In this document: one piece after another, positions 18,086 to 28,110 of the stretch | Layout: each line of letters starts with the position of its first letter | Numbering within the stretch: the first letter of the stretch is position 1 | DNA from: Aureliella helgolandensis | GTDB taxonomy: Bacteria > Planctomycetota > Planctomycetia > Pirellulales > Pirellulaceae | Assembly: GCF_007752135.1 (NCBI RefSeq) | Contig: NZ_CP036298.1 | Coordinates: 7,804,501-7,868,500, forward strand | Direction of reading: 5' to 3' | DNA length: 64,000 nt | Program-made: the position numbers and the translations under genes | The notes under the pieces: generated by a model | The model's input: only the letters and a program-made list of their open reading frames with translations | Databases searched by the model: none | Told to the model about the DNA's origin: nothing

Positions 18086-21000
18086 ATGTCGACGCCACGT
18101 GGAAACCTTCCCCTTGTGCTCGGTATAGTGGGGATCCTTCTGGTCGCGGTTGCAATCGGTTTCGTCCTGAGCAGCCGCGCACCCACCCCTATACCGGTTC
18201 CCCCTCCTCAAACGGCTCAAGATCCCAACGCTCCTCCCCCGCAAACACGCTTCACTCCAGCGCAATTCCGTGTTGCCGTTGAGGCGGTTGCAGCTACGGA
18301 GGAAGCCGACTTCGAACGTGCTCGCAAGCACTGGGCCGATCTGCTGGAAATCTTTCCAGACGACCCCGACCTCCGCATTAACCAGGCGGTCGCAGTCCTG
18401 AAGTGGATTGGCACGATCGATCAGGCGCTGAACAGCAACGATGGCAAGACCTCTCCCGCCGACCGCGAGCGGCTGCTGCAGGAGATTGATTCGGCCTACG
18501 CCCAAGCTTCGCTGGTGACCGACGAGCTTGCCCAATTGGAACAGGTCGATTCACGCGTACCACTCATCCGAAGCGCTATCCTCACCTCCAAAGCGAGCCG
18601 AGTCCCCTATCCAGAGGACATGGCCCTGCACAAGCAGGCGGCTGAAATTCTGGCCACCGCTCTCAAGCAAGATCCTAGCCAACCTCTACTAGCCACCAGC
18701 TTTGATGAATCGCTCAATGTTCTAGCTGGCACGGCCCCCGAACTGGAGTCGCAGCGCGCCGATTTTCTGTACGCCGGCTGGCAGGCTATGCCACGTAACT
18801 TATTCCTATTGCGCCGCGCGGCTGATGCGTTGCTCGATGCCCAGGACCCTCGGCTCCAGGAGCTGCTCCAGCCCTCGCTGGATATCACGCGTCCCACCTG
18901 GAGCATGCTCCAACGCCAAATCGATTCCCTCAAGCCGGAGGAATTAGTTCCACAAGCGGTAGCCGCCATCCAGGCAGGTGCTTGGGACCAAACTCGCAAG
19001 CTCAGATTCTGGTTTAACCTGTTGACCGCCACACCGGGTTTTAATGCTGACAACAAGCTCGTCAAACCCGATCCACTCGCTCTGCTCGACACCTCCTTTC
19101 TATTGAGATTGGCCCCTGAGCAGGCTCCTTCCACCGAGAACGACTCCTCAGCCACGGCAGCGGGCGGCAGCGACCACTCCCCCACCCTGCCCGCTTACCA
19201 ACCGCAACAAACAACGACGGCTGCTGCCACTGCGGCAGCTTGGTACGATTTCGATTTCGACCTACGTAGCGACTTAGTGGTTGTCAATGATCAGGAGCTT
19301 GAATTCTGGCACGTCACGGTCGAAGGGCTCACGCGAGCTCACCAACTAAGGCTCACCACCGCCGCCAGCGGCATGCTGCCCGTCGATTTGTTCGAAGTCG
19401 ATGCACCGTCGCGTCCCAAGCTTCCCGCGTCGGTGGCCGAATTAATGATTGAACACTCCTCCGCCATTCCCGCACAGATTGCCGAGGACGCACCCGCCGT
19501 GTTTGGTGGTCGTCATGACACCCTCCAAGAGTTGCTACTGTGGGGTCAAGAGGGAGTTTCCGTCATTACGACTGACGGCACCGTTGCCGGGTATCGCGTA
19601 ATGGAGGAAGAAACGGGACTCGAACCGCTGCAAGAAGTGCTCCACATTGCAACCGCTGATTGGGAATCCGATGGAGATCTCGACCTGCTCGTGGTGACCA
19701 CAGCAGGGATTCACATGATGCAAAACAACGGCAATCGAACGTTCCAAGACATTTCCAAGTACAGCCAAATGCCTCCTGAGCAGGTGCGTGTAGTACAGAC
19801 CGTGGCCTGCGATATCGACCGCGACCTAGATCCCGATTTCATGCTTGTGTCCGACGGCCCTCCCGCGGTCCTCGAAAATATTCAACATGGACAATTCCGC
19901 TATCGATCCCTCGAATCGGATCGCTGGCCGAGTCTCGCAGGTAGTGCAGCCCTGGCCATTGGTGATTTCGACCACAATGGTAGTTGGGATTTTCTCGCCA
20001 CTTCGGGAGCAGAGTCTCAGTTGACTCTAACTCGAAATTCTGGCCCAGAACGGATGCATGTGATTCGCAGCGAGCGATTCGCTGGAGAGCCGCCAGCAGC
20101 CGCGATGGCCTCTTCGGAGCCATCCGCCGATGTGGCAGTGGGAGATCTCAACAATGACGGTCACCTGGATCTTCTACTGGCCAGCTCAACGGGCCTCCAA
20201 GCTCGAATGGGCATTCCTCAAGCACAGTTCGCCCCGGCAGTTACGCTGACAACGGAGCCGACCAACTCCCTCTCGCTGATCGATCGAAATTACGAGGGGA
20301 AGCTCGATATTTTGGCCATTGTCAACGGCCAGCCTACGGTGTGGTCCGCCCCTTCTACCGCAGCTTCAACCAACTTTGTCGATGTTCGCCTAACGGGGAT
20401 CAACGACATCAATGGTGGTGGACGTATCAATCACTATGGGATCGGTTCCACACTGGAGTTGTGGGGAGGCTCGACCCTGTTCATGCAGATGGTTCAAACG
20501 CCGGTCACACATTTCGGTTTGGGGGAGAATTCACCGGAAAACCTCCGCGTCATCTTTACAAATGGATTAACGCAGAACGTCGAAGACGTGCTGCCCAATA
20601 CCTTGGTGGAAGAGAAGCAACTGCTGCGTGGATCGTGCCCCTATGTCTACGGTTGGGATGGTGAACGGTTTCAGTTAATTACTGACCTTCTCTGGAATGC
20701 TCCTCTCGGATTGCAAATTGCGCGCGGACAAACGCTCCCCGACCGCAGATGGGAGTACCTCATGCTACCGGGCGAATTGGTGCAGCCCCGACAGGGGAAA
20801 ATCGAACTGCGTGTGACGGAAGAGCTTTGGGAAGTCGCCTACTTTGATCACATTCTATTGACGGCGGTTGACCACCCCGCCGAACAGCGTCTGTTCACCA
20901 ACGAGAAGGTTGGGCCAGCCCCCCTTGCCGAACCACAGCTATTTACGGCTGAGAAAACAGTTTACCCCCTGCGGGCATTCGACACTCGCGGGCGAGACAA

Positions 21001-21877
21001 GACCTCGACCCTACAGAGCTTGGACCGCCAATACCTGCAACCCTTTGATATCCAAATCTGCCAAGGTCTCTGTGAACCTCATTTTGTGGAACTCGATTTC
21101 GGGGAACTCCCGACAGACGAGCACCTGCGTCTGTTTTTGAATGGCTGGATGTACCCCACCGACACATCACTCAATATTGGCATCGGACAAAATCCACTCC
21201 GCAACTTACCGGAGCCTCCTTCGTTGTGGGTCGTCGATCAGTCGGGACAATGGGTTTGCGCACAGCCCTTCATGGGATTCCCGGGAGGAAAACCGAAGTC
21301 GATCGTGGTCGACCTCCAAGGTATTTTCCCGACGGATGACCATCGCCTACGAATCGCTGGTAGCCAACAGATCTACTGGGATGAAGCATTCGTCTCCTGG
21401 GACTCCACTCCGGCCAGCCTCCGCCAACAGACACTCCCCCTGGAGTCGGCCGATCTGCACTACCGCGGCTTCAGCCAATTTCTGCCTCGCGAGCCTGACC
21501 AGCCTCATTGGTTCGACTACCAAGCGGTATCCCAAGAGCCCAATTGGCCCCAGCTCGATGGCCCATTCACTCGCTATGGCGATGTCAAACGCATACTGGC
21601 AAGCGACGACGACGCGATGGTCGTCATGACCTCCGGTGATGAAATCCAGCTAACATTCTCAGCTCCAAGCACACCGCTGCCCGCTGGGTGGCAGCGCGAC
21701 TACATCCTGCACAGCACCGGCTGGGACAAAGACGCCGACATCAATACCTTGCATGGGCAGGGCTCACTACCACTTCCCTTCAAATCCCAATTGGCCTACC
21801 CCGCCACTTTGGAACAAGCCGCCCAGGCACAGCAAGTGTGGGATAAGAATTCTGCCACGCTGACCCGCTCAAATTGA
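18086..21877 (+). CDS. TPR and FG-GAP/ASPIC-domain membrane-anchored protein
   Basis: This 1263-residue protein starts at ATG 18086 (a TTG lies two codons upstream). An N-terminal membrane helix (LVLGIVGILLVAVAIGFVLS) and a Pro-rich linker precede a helical, TPR-like region (about 50-340). Calcium-type FG-GAP/VCBS motifs follow: ADWESDGDLDLLVV, CDIDRDLDPDFMLV, GDFDHNGSWDFLAT, GDLNNDGHLDLLLA. They are the blades of an integrin-like beta propeller. Next is an ASPIC/UnbV-like segment (RINHYGIGSTLELWGGS, then VTHFGLGENSPENLRVIFTN). The last ~450 residues (from CPYVYGWDGERFQLITDLLW) have no fold I recognise. The bulk should face the periplasm. It begins the 18-28 kb redox gene group and shares propeller and ASPIC domains with the last gene there, so the two may be partners of the cytochrome between them. 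Confidence 0.85.
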   Translation: MSTPRGNLPLVLGIVGILLVAVAIGFVLSSRAPTPIPVPPPQTAQDPNAPPPQTRFTPAQFRVAVEAVAATEEADFERARKHWADLLEIFPDDPDLRINQAVAVLKWIGTIDQALNSNDGKTSPADRERLLQEIDSAYAQASLVTDELAQLEQVDSRVPLIRSAILTSKASRVPYPEDMALHKQAAEILATALKQDPSQPLLATSFDESLNVLAGTAPELESQRADFLYAGWQAMPRNLFLLRRAADALLDAQDPRLQELLQPSLDITRPTWSMLQRQIDSLKPEELVPQAVAAIQAGAWDQTRKLRFWFNLLTATPGFNADNKLVKPDPLALLDTSFLLRLAPEQAPSTENDSSATAAGGSDHSPTLPAYQPQQTTTAAATAAAWYDFDFDLRSDLVVVNDQELEFWHVTVEGLTRAHQLRLTTAASGMLPVDLFEVDAPSRPKLPASVAELMIEHSSAIPAQIAEDAPAVFGGRHDTLQELLLWGQEGVSVITTDGTVAGYRVMEEETGLEPLQEVLHIATADWESDGDLDLLVVTTAGIHMMQNNGNRTFQDISKYSQMPPEQVRVVQTVACDIDRDLDPDFMLVSDGPPAVLENIQHGQFRYRSLESDRWPSLAGSAALAIGDFDHNGSWDFLATSGAESQLTLTRNSGPERMHVIRSERFAGEPPAAAMASSEPSADVAVGDLNNDGHLDLLLASSTGLQARMGIPQAQFAPAVTLTTEPTNSLSLIDRNYEGKLDILAIVNGQPTVWSAPSTAASTNFVDVRLTGINDINGGGRINHYGIGSTLELWGGSTLFMQMVQTPVTHFGLGENSPENLRVIFTNGLTQNVEDVLPNTLVEEKQLLRGSCPYVYGWDGERFQLITDLLWNAPLGLQIARGQTLPDRRWEYLMLPGELVQPRQGKIELRVTEELWEVAYFDHILLTAVDHPAEQRLFTNEKVGPAPLAEPQLFTAEKTVYPLRAFDTRGRDKTSTLQSLDRQYLQPFDIQICQGLCEPHFVELDFGELPTDEHLRLFLNGWMYPTDTSLNIGIGQNPLRNLPEPPSLWVVDQSGQWVCAQPFMGFPGGKPKSIVVDLQGIFPTDDHRLRIAGSQQIYWDEAFVSWDSTPASLRQQTLPLESADLHYRGFSQFLPREPDQPHWFDYQAVSQEPNWPQLDGPFTRYGDVKRILASDDDAMVVMTSGDEIQLTFSAPSTPLPAGWQRDYILHSTGWDKDADINTLHGQGSLPLPFKSQLAYPATLEQAAQAQQVWDKNSATLTRSN

Positions 21878-21955
21878 CGCCTACGTTTCTAGTAGATAGG
21901 ATAAAGGGACGGTAGTTAGCTGCCATCCCTACTCTTCGACTAGCGACACTCGTCC

Positions 21956-22480
21956 ATGCCCCGTCCCACACCCGCAATTTCCACGGAGAAACGAGCCGAT
22001 TTCGGTTTTGCAGCTTCTTCGTGTGCGGTGGCTAGGTTCGCTTGGAATCAAGCATGCTGGTGTTTTGTGGTGGTTCTGTGCCTTCTCGCCAGCAGTCCCA
22101 GTTCGATTTACGCGGCTGGGTGCCATAGTCAGCCGCTCCCTCAGACCTATTTCGCAGGTGGAACGGTACACACTCTGGCCGCCTGGGTGCCGTGGACAAC
22201 CGGTTCCGTACAGCGAGTCTACACAGAGGGCAAACTGGTCTATTTTCCACTGATTTTAGATGGCAGTTCTCCCTGTCGCGGTCCGAACTGCGACGGCGCT
22301 CCCCCCTCCCCCAGCTTCTCTTCCCCCGCGTTGGTAGAATCGCAACCAACCTTGGCTGTAGGTTTGCCCTCCGCCCCTGTGGAGCTTCTTCCTCAACCAT
22401 GCTCACGCTCGCAACTCTCTGCGGACGGAGCGACTTCTTCACCAGTATTGGCTGGTCCCTGGAAGCCCCCTCGCGTTTAG
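21956..22480 (+). CDS. small secreted protein of unknown function
   Basis: This 174-residue open frame lies between the FG-GAP gene and the cytochrome gene on the same strand. A basic N-terminus is followed by a hydrophobic stretch (WCFVVVLCLLASSPSSIYAA) and then GCHSQP, consistent with a signal peptide cleaved near residue 54. The mature part has a few Cys (GCHSQ, SPCRGPNCDG) and is Pro/Ser-rich. No known domain was recognised. The start is uncertain because the signal peptide is preceded by about 30 extra residues. Context on the plus strand and the signal peptide make it more likely real than the overlapping minus-strand frame. Confidence 0.5.
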   Translation: MPRPTPAISTEKRADFGFAASSCAVARFAWNQACWCFVVVLCLLASSPSSIYAAGCHSQPLPQTYFAGGTVHTLAAWVPWTTGSVQRVYTEGKLVYFPLILDGSSPCRGPNCDGAPPSPSFSSPALVESQPTLAVGLPSAPVELLPQPCSRSQLSADGATSSPVLAGPWKPPRV

Positions 22481-22920
22481 TTAGACCGACTGGGCGTCTC
22501 CCAATGTGGAATCCTTCGGGGTACTCCGTTCCCAGCCAGCGTGTCGCGCTACCGCCGGGCGGTACCGATTCCCACCCCTAGCTTCGCAATTGCGGACCTA
22601 GCGTGGATCGTATCCTCGAGAAGTCTTGGAATTCACTGGGCATGCGTCCATGGTGATTCATCTGCAACAGCGGCGATGAACACAGTTGGCAAACCTCCCC
22701 CCACGCCACGCAAGTGCCCCCAGGCTCTGGAGCGAGCTCTGATCTGTGGGTTTTACGATTGAGCGGAAGACTTACGCCGAATTGAAAAGTAGATGTAGGC
22801 TTCCAACAGGCTATTTTTGGCCTGCGAACCTGGAAACCCACCCCATCCGCGCGGCCGCCCAATCTCAAGCCACTTTCAGAACCCAATTAATCAACACAAA
22901 CAACCAATATTGAGTGTTTT
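22481..22920. other. intergenic region before the cytochrome gene
   Basis: This 440-bp spacer has no convincing coding frame. A short GC-rich inverted repeat (TACCGCC/GGCGGTA) lies at 22550-22564. The promoter of the cytochrome gene may be here. Confidence 0.45.
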
Positions 22921-25758
22921 ATGAATACCCCAGCCCCTGCATCGAAAGCGTCCTCAACCGGTCATAGGCCACCTCCCAAACGCGTCATTAGCGCGAGGAT
23001 GCGCATCGTTCTCGTCGTCGTGTTGGGCCTGTTCTCTTTGCTGCTCGCCAACGGCATGTATCTTTCCGCCATCACCGCCCTACAGCACTTTACAGGGTTG
23101 GTCTATGAGGATCTCTTCTACCAATTCATGTTCTTAGCCCACTTGGTGCTAGGCTTCCTGTTGATTGCGCCGGTCATTCTGTTTGGCATCGTTCACATGT
23201 TGGCCGCCAAGAATCGCCGTAATCGTCGAGCGGTCAAGATCGGCTATACATTGTTCGCGATCTCCATCGTCGTCCTTATCTCGGGCATCCTGCTTACACG
23301 GCAATTCGGAATTGATCTCAAACAACCGGCCATACGCAGCATCGTGTATTGGTCGCACATCGTCGCCCCAATTGCTGCGATCTGGTTGTACTGGCTACAT
23401 CGTCTAGTGGGACCTCGTATTAAATGGTACGTGGGCCGTCGGATTGCAATGGCGACGGTGGTCGTTATTGGATTGATGGTCGTCTTCCAAACTCAAGATC
23501 CGCGACAGTGGAATCAGGCTGGCCCCAAGGAAGGCGACAAGTACTTTGAACCTTCTTTGGCGCGTACGGCGACCGGTAACTTTATCCCTGCCCATGCCAT
23601 GCAGAACGATGAGTATTGCATGAAGTGCCATCAAGACATTTACAACAATTGGTTCCACAGCGCACACCATTTCAGCTCCTTCAACAATCCGGCCTACCTA
23701 GCATCGGTTCGTGAAACTCGCAAGAAAATGTTGGAGCGCGATGACGATGTGAAAGGCTCGCGTTGGTGTGCCGGCTGCCATGACCCCGTGCCGTTCTTCT
23801 CGGGCGCCTTTGACAAAGTTGACTACGACGACGTCAACGATCCAACCAGCCAAGCGGGTATTACTTGCACAGTCTGCCACGCCATTACGCATGTCGGTTC
23901 GATCGCCGATGGCATCCGTACCACTCGTGGTAATGCGGATTATGTGATTGAAGAACCAATCCAGTACCCTTTTGCATACAGTGAGAACTCAATTCTACAG
24001 AAGGTGAATGAGTTGCTCATCAAAGCCAAACCAAGCTTTCACAAGAAGACCTTCTTAAAACCATTACATAAGTCTGCCGAGTATTGCGGAACGTGCCACA
24101 AGGTTCATCTCCCCAAACAATTGACGGCCTACAAAGAGTTTCTGCGAGGACAGAACCACTATGACAGTTACTTGTTAAGTGGAGTGTCAGGCCATGGAGC
24201 GAGTAGCTTCTATTACCCGCCGGAAGCTGAGGAGAACTGTAACGAATGCCACATGCCGGCGATCGCCTCGAATGATTTTGGAGCCAAGTACTCTGAAAAG
24301 CTCGGACAGCCCGCCGTTCACGATCACTTTTTTCCTGGCGCCAACACGGCTCTCCCTTGGTGGCGAGGCGAAGATGAATGGGTGGAGTATGCGCGGAAAC
24401 TGCTGATCGATGTTACACGAGTCGACATCTTTGGCGTGCGTGAGGAGGGAGCCATCGATGGCCAGCTTATCGCCCCCCTGGGCCCTGAATACCCAACGCT
24501 GGAGGCCGGCAAGAGCTACCTCCTAGAAACCGTTATTCGAACGACCAAGCTCGGGCACCATTTAACGCAAGGCACCGTCGATTCGAACGAATTGTGGTTG
24601 GAAGTCGTCGCGACTAGTGGAGATCGAGTCCTGGGAACCAGCGGTGGCATGGACGAGCTGGGAGAGGTCGATCCCTGGTCGCACTTCGTCAACGTATTTA
24701 TGCTCGACCGCCACGGAGATCGCATCGCGCGCCGCAACGCAGAAGACATCTTCGTACCGCTTTACAATCACCAAATCCCTCCAGGTGCTGGGCAAACGGT
24801 CCACTACGGGTTGGACCTCCCACAGGATATCAGCGAGCCGATCAAGGTTACGTTGAAACTCAAATACCGCAAGTTCGACAAGGAATTTCTCGACTTCATG
24901 AACGCAAACCATCGGGAAGGGGATATTGAGTTCCGAGGCCGTGGCCCAGCAGGAGAGACCCCCAATCAGTTACCGGTGACCGTCATGGCAGAAGATACCG
25001 TCGTGTTTGATGTGAAGCAGGCGGACGGTAGCGTTGCGATGGCCGACCGTGCACAGCGCAAGACACCCGAGCTTTGGCAGCGTTGGAACGATTACGGCAT
25101 CGGCATGTTGCTTGCCGGGAAATCGCAACTGCGGCAAGCGGGCGACGCCTTCCGAGAGGTTGAGAAGCTAGGCAGATTCGACGGACCGTTGAATTTAGCC
25201 CGAGTGCAATTCTCCGAAGGCGACCTGGATGGTGCCACCGCTTCCTTGGCGCGATCCGCCAACATGGAACCAGCTCCACCGGCCTGGACGCTCGCCTGGC
25301 TCAGTGGTGAAGTCAATCGCCAACAAGGCTTCCTGGAACAAGCCGAACAGAACTTCCGTAGCGTACTGGAGGATGACACGGCCGAACGACGGGAGCGCAA
25401 ATTTGATTTCAGCCTCGATCACCGCGTCAGAAACTCTCTGGGCCTGACGCTAATTGACCTGGCAGAAATTGCTGAAATTCGTGGCGAGACCGAGCGTCGA
25501 GACGCGCTGCTGCAACAAGCTGAAAAGGAATTTCTCCAAGTCTTGCAAGTCGACTCCGAGGATGTCTCCGCACATGCAAACCTAGCCACGCTCTATCGTC
25601 GTACCGGCGATGAACAGCGAGCCTCCCAACACGGCGAGTTGCAGCTCAAATACAAGATGGATGATAACGCTGCCGACGTAGCCAAACCCATCGCACGTCG
25701 CCAGTACCCCGCAGCCGACCATGCTGCCGAACCGCTCGTTATCTACTCGTTGAAATAA
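22921..25758 (+). CDS. membrane multihaem cytochrome c (b-type domain + c554-like + TPR fusion)
   Basis: This 945-residue protein has three parts. Residues about 26-190 contain five membrane helices. His74/His92 lie on helix 2 and His146/His160 on helix 4, a spacing that suggests two bis-histidine b-type haems, as in quinol-oxidising cytochrome b561-like domains. The periplasmic part has five CxxCH haem c sites: Cys233-His237 (CMKCH), 283-287 (CAGCH), 316-320 (CTVCH), 389-393 (CGTCH) and 440-444 (CNECH), resembling cytochrome c554-type proteins. Residues about 690-920 are TPR-like helices. The likely role is to take electrons from the quinone pool and pass them to a periplasmic acceptor; this is inferred. 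It ends 14 bp before the CRTAC1-like gene, so the two are co-transcribed. Substrate and acceptor are unknown. Confidence 0.9.
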   Translation: MNTPAPASKASSTGHRPPPKRVISARMRIVLVVVLGLFSLLLANGMYLSAITALQHFTGLVYEDLFYQFMFLAHLVLGFLLIAPVILFGIVHMLAAKNRRNRRAVKIGYTLFAISIVVLISGILLTRQFGIDLKQPAIRSIVYWSHIVAPIAAIWLYWLHRLVGPRIKWYVGRRIAMATVVVIGLMVVFQTQDPRQWNQAGPKEGDKYFEPSLARTATGNFIPAHAMQNDEYCMKCHQDIYNNWFHSAHHFSSFNNPAYLASVRETRKKMLERDDDVKGSRWCAGCHDPVPFFSGAFDKVDYDDVNDPTSQAGITCTVCHAITHVGSIADGIRTTRGNADYVIEEPIQYPFAYSENSILQKVNELLIKAKPSFHKKTFLKPLHKSAEYCGTCHKVHLPKQLTAYKEFLRGQNHYDSYLLSGVSGHGASSFYYPPEAEENCNECHMPAIASNDFGAKYSEKLGQPAVHDHFFPGANTALPWWRGEDEWVEYARKLLIDVTRVDIFGVREEGAIDGQLIAPLGPEYPTLEAGKSYLLETVIRTTKLGHHLTQGTVDSNELWLEVVATSGDRVLGTSGGMDELGEVDPWSHFVNVFMLDRHGDRIARRNAEDIFVPLYNHQIPPGAGQTVHYGLDLPQDISEPIKVTLKLKYRKFDKEFLDFMNANHREGDIEFRGRGPAGETPNQLPVTVMAEDTVVFDVKQADGSVAMADRAQRKTPELWQRWNDYGIGMLLAGKSQLRQAGDAFREVEKLGRFDGPLNLARVQFSEGDLDGATASLARSANMEPAPPAWTLAWLSGEVNRQQGFLEQAEQNFRSVLEDDTAERRERKFDFSLDHRVRNSLGLTLIDLAEIAEIRGETERRDALLQQAEKEFLQVLQVDSEDVSAHANLATLYRRTGDEQRASQHGELQLKYKMDDNAADVAKPIARRQYPAADHAAEPLVIYSLK

Positions 25759-25772
25759 AGAAGGAATCTATC

Positions 25773-27638
25773 GTGCAATCCACTAAGTCTGACTCCCCGC
25801 AACGGGAAGACATCCAAGATGATGAAGTTATTGGAACCGCTGTACAGCGTTCGCTAATCGTTCTCGCAACCTTGGCCTGCCTGGGCGGTGCTACGTTCCT
25901 CGCTCTAAAGTTCCTTCAGCCACCGCCCCCCGAAGAACATGCAATCCCACTCACGCTCCCGGAGGTTCGCGATACCCAGGCAGTGGAACTCCCCCGCATC
26001 CCACTGGTGGACATAACCCAACAGGCCGGTATCGATTGGCAACATGTCAGCGGTATGGAGGGCGAAAAACTACTCCCCGAAACCATGGGGGGTGGAGTGG
26101 CCGTCTGGGATTACGATCGCGATGGCGACCAAGATATTTTGTTGGTAGGTAGCCGATCATGGCCCTGGGCCAAGCAAGCGATCGATTCTCCTCGCTCACT
26201 GTGCTTGTATCAAAACAACGGGGCTGCTCAATTCACCGATGTGACTCACGCCAGCGGGTTGGACATTGAGTTCTACGGCATGGGACCCGCCATCGGGGAC
26301 TTCGACAACGATGGCTGGCCGGATCTATTTCTTACCGCCGTCGGACAAAACCATCTCTTTGAGAATGAGGAGGGAAAATTTCTGGACATCACCGCGACCG
26401 CTGGTGTCGCAGGCCTCGATTCAGCCTGGAGTACAGGGGCCACGTGGTTCGATTACGACAACGACGGGCGGCTTGATTTGTTTGTCGCCGATTACGTGGT
26501 CTGGCAGCGAGACCTGGACCTCTCTCTCGGATTCTCACTCACCGGTATAGGGAGGGCTTACGGACAACCAACCGCCTTTCGTGGCACGCAGTCACGCTTG
26601 TATCACAATGACGGCAATGGAGAATTTTCCGATGTAACTCAAGCCATGGGGATCGAAGTCGTCAACGCAGACACCGGCGTCGCGGTCGGTAAGGGACTGG
26701 GCGTAGCAGCGATCGATGTCGATCACGACGGATGGACCGATTTGATCGTAGCCAACGACACCGTCCGAAATTTCCTCTACCTCAACATCTCCGGAAAACG
26801 CTTTGAAGAATCTGGGATCCCACTCGGCATTGCCTTCGACCGCAGTGGCAATTCGACGGGTGCGATGGGAATCGACTGTGCTTACCTGAGGAACGACGAT
26901 TCCCTCGCCATTGCCATTGGTAACTTTGCCAATGAACAATCTTCACTGTATGTCTCGCGTGGTTCCCAACCTCCCTTTGTCGATAGCGCCATGGCCAGCG
27001 GCATGGGGCCCGCCAGTCGCCTCAACCTGACCTTCGGAATGTTCTTTGCCGATCTCGACCTCGATTCACGGCAAGACATCGTCTGCTCCAATGGACACCT
27101 CGAAGCCGAAATCTCCAAGGTGCAAGCGACCCAGCACTACGAGCAACCGCCCCAGTTTTTCTGGAACGCAGGTGCGCAAGGCTCGACAGAGTTAGTCCCC
27201 CTGGGAGAGGATCAACTGGGAGCAGACGCCCTCGTGCCGCTGGTTGGACGAGGTGCCGCCTACGGGGATTTGGACAATGACGGAGACCTAGATATCATCC
27301 TGATATCCAACAGCGGGCCCGTTCGAGTGCTCCGCAATGACCAAGAATTGAAGCACCATTGGGTTCGACTCGAACTTGAGGGAACGGGCTCTTCCAATCG
27401 CGACGCCTATGGTGCAACAGTCACGCTCAACGCAGGAGGACAAACCTATCGCCGCACGACCACGTCCACACGCAGCTATCTAAGTCAATGCGAGCATCCG
27501 CTCACCTTTGGGCTGGGTTCGGTAGCGGAAGTCGATAGCGTCACGATCCGGTGGCCCAACGGGGAAACGCAACAATTGACCGAATTGGAAGTGGACAAAA
27601 CTCACATCCTCCAACAGCCACCTAGCTCCGAGAACTAA
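25773..27638 (+). CDS. CRTAC1-like FG-GAP/ASPIC (UnbV) protein
   Basis: This 621-residue protein starts at GTG 25773, with AAGGAA eight bases upstream. A membrane helix (LIVLATLACLGGATFLALKF) anchors it, and the rest faces the periplasm. Blades of an FG-GAP propeller carry Asp-rich calcium loops: VWDYDRDGDQDILLVGS, IGDFDNDGWPDLFLTAVG, FDYDNDGRLDLFVADY, IDVDHDGWTDLIVAND, GDLDNDGDLDIILISN. The C-terminus is a classical ASPIC/UnbV domain (NRDAYGATVTLNAGGQTYRR, then SYLSQCEHPLTFGLG, then VTIRWPNGETQQL). It follows the multihaem cytochrome by 14 bp, suggesting a functional link such as a scaffold or partner subunit. The family is clear; its biochemical role is unknown. Confidence 0.92.
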   Translation: MQSTKSDSPQREDIQDDEVIGTAVQRSLIVLATLACLGGATFLALKFLQPPPPEEHAIPLTLPEVRDTQAVELPRIPLVDITQQAGIDWQHVSGMEGEKLLPETMGGGVAVWDYDRDGDQDILLVGSRSWPWAKQAIDSPRSLCLYQNNGAAQFTDVTHASGLDIEFYGMGPAIGDFDNDGWPDLFLTAVGQNHLFENEEGKFLDITATAGVAGLDSAWSTGATWFDYDNDGRLDLFVADYVVWQRDLDLSLGFSLTGIGRAYGQPTAFRGTQSRLYHNDGNGEFSDVTQAMGIEVVNADTGVAVGKGLGVAAIDVDHDGWTDLIVANDTVRNFLYLNISGKRFEESGIPLGIAFDRSGNSTGAMGIDCAYLRNDDSLAIAIGNFANEQSSLYVSRGSQPPFVDSAMASGMGPASRLNLTFGMFFADLDLDSRQDIVCSNGHLEAEISKVQATQHYEQPPQFFWNAGAQGSTELVPLGEDQLGADALVPLVGRGAAYGDLDNDGDLDIILISNSGPVRVLRNDQELKHHWVRLELEGTGSSNRDAYGATVTLNAGGQTYRRTTTSTRSYLSQCEHPLTFGLGSVAEVDSVTIRWPNGETQQLTELEVDKTHILQQPPSSEN

Positions 27639-28110
27639 TCCCGAATTGATCTCGGCTCTGAAAACGCTCGTCAAAGCTTTGAAGGCCCCGAGGTGTCACA
27701 GCCGTTGCTCCCTGCGCTGGCGGCTTAACCCGATCGCAACAAGTCGACAACGGCCAGTTGATATCGCATCCCGCCGCGCAACGGCTTGTCGCTTCACGAG
27801 CGTTTCAGTTTTACCTTAAAGTAGGCCCCACCAAGCAACCTGTAGCGGCAACCACTCTTCCTTGCTCACCGGCGGGTTCCTAATTCAACATGTCGGAAAG
27901 CCAGGCCAGAGCAGTTAATGCTGCCGCGCGCCTCGGGGTACGATTCTTGCCATGGAATTCGAAACCGCCTTCAAGCCACAGGGTCGACAACGGCTAGTTG
28001 AGTTCGTCGAATCACAAAGCCCATGCCAGCCGTAAGCTCAGAAAACCTGACAACACTTTTCCACCAACGCTGGAGCCCAAAGATACGACACATTCGAAGC
28101 TCCCTGCGGA
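27639..28110. other. intergenic region between convergent genes, with repeat pair
   Basis: This 472-bp stretch separates the CRTAC1-like gene and the CHAT gene, which converge. No coding frame is convincing. It contains two near-identical 19-bp sequences (27743-27761 and 27983-28001), listed separately. Confidence 0.5.
27743..28001. repeat. pair of dispersed 19-bp direct repeats
   Basis: GTCGACAACGGCCAGTTGA (27743-27761) and GTCGACAACGGCTAGTTGA (27983-28001) differ at one base and are exactly 240 bp apart. Flanking bases do not match, so this is not a duplicated block. Confidence 0.7.

Noticed and set aside
22032-22442. 136-codon minus-strand frame
   Set aside because: It is opposite the small secreted protein, which has a signal peptide and the orientation of its neighbours.
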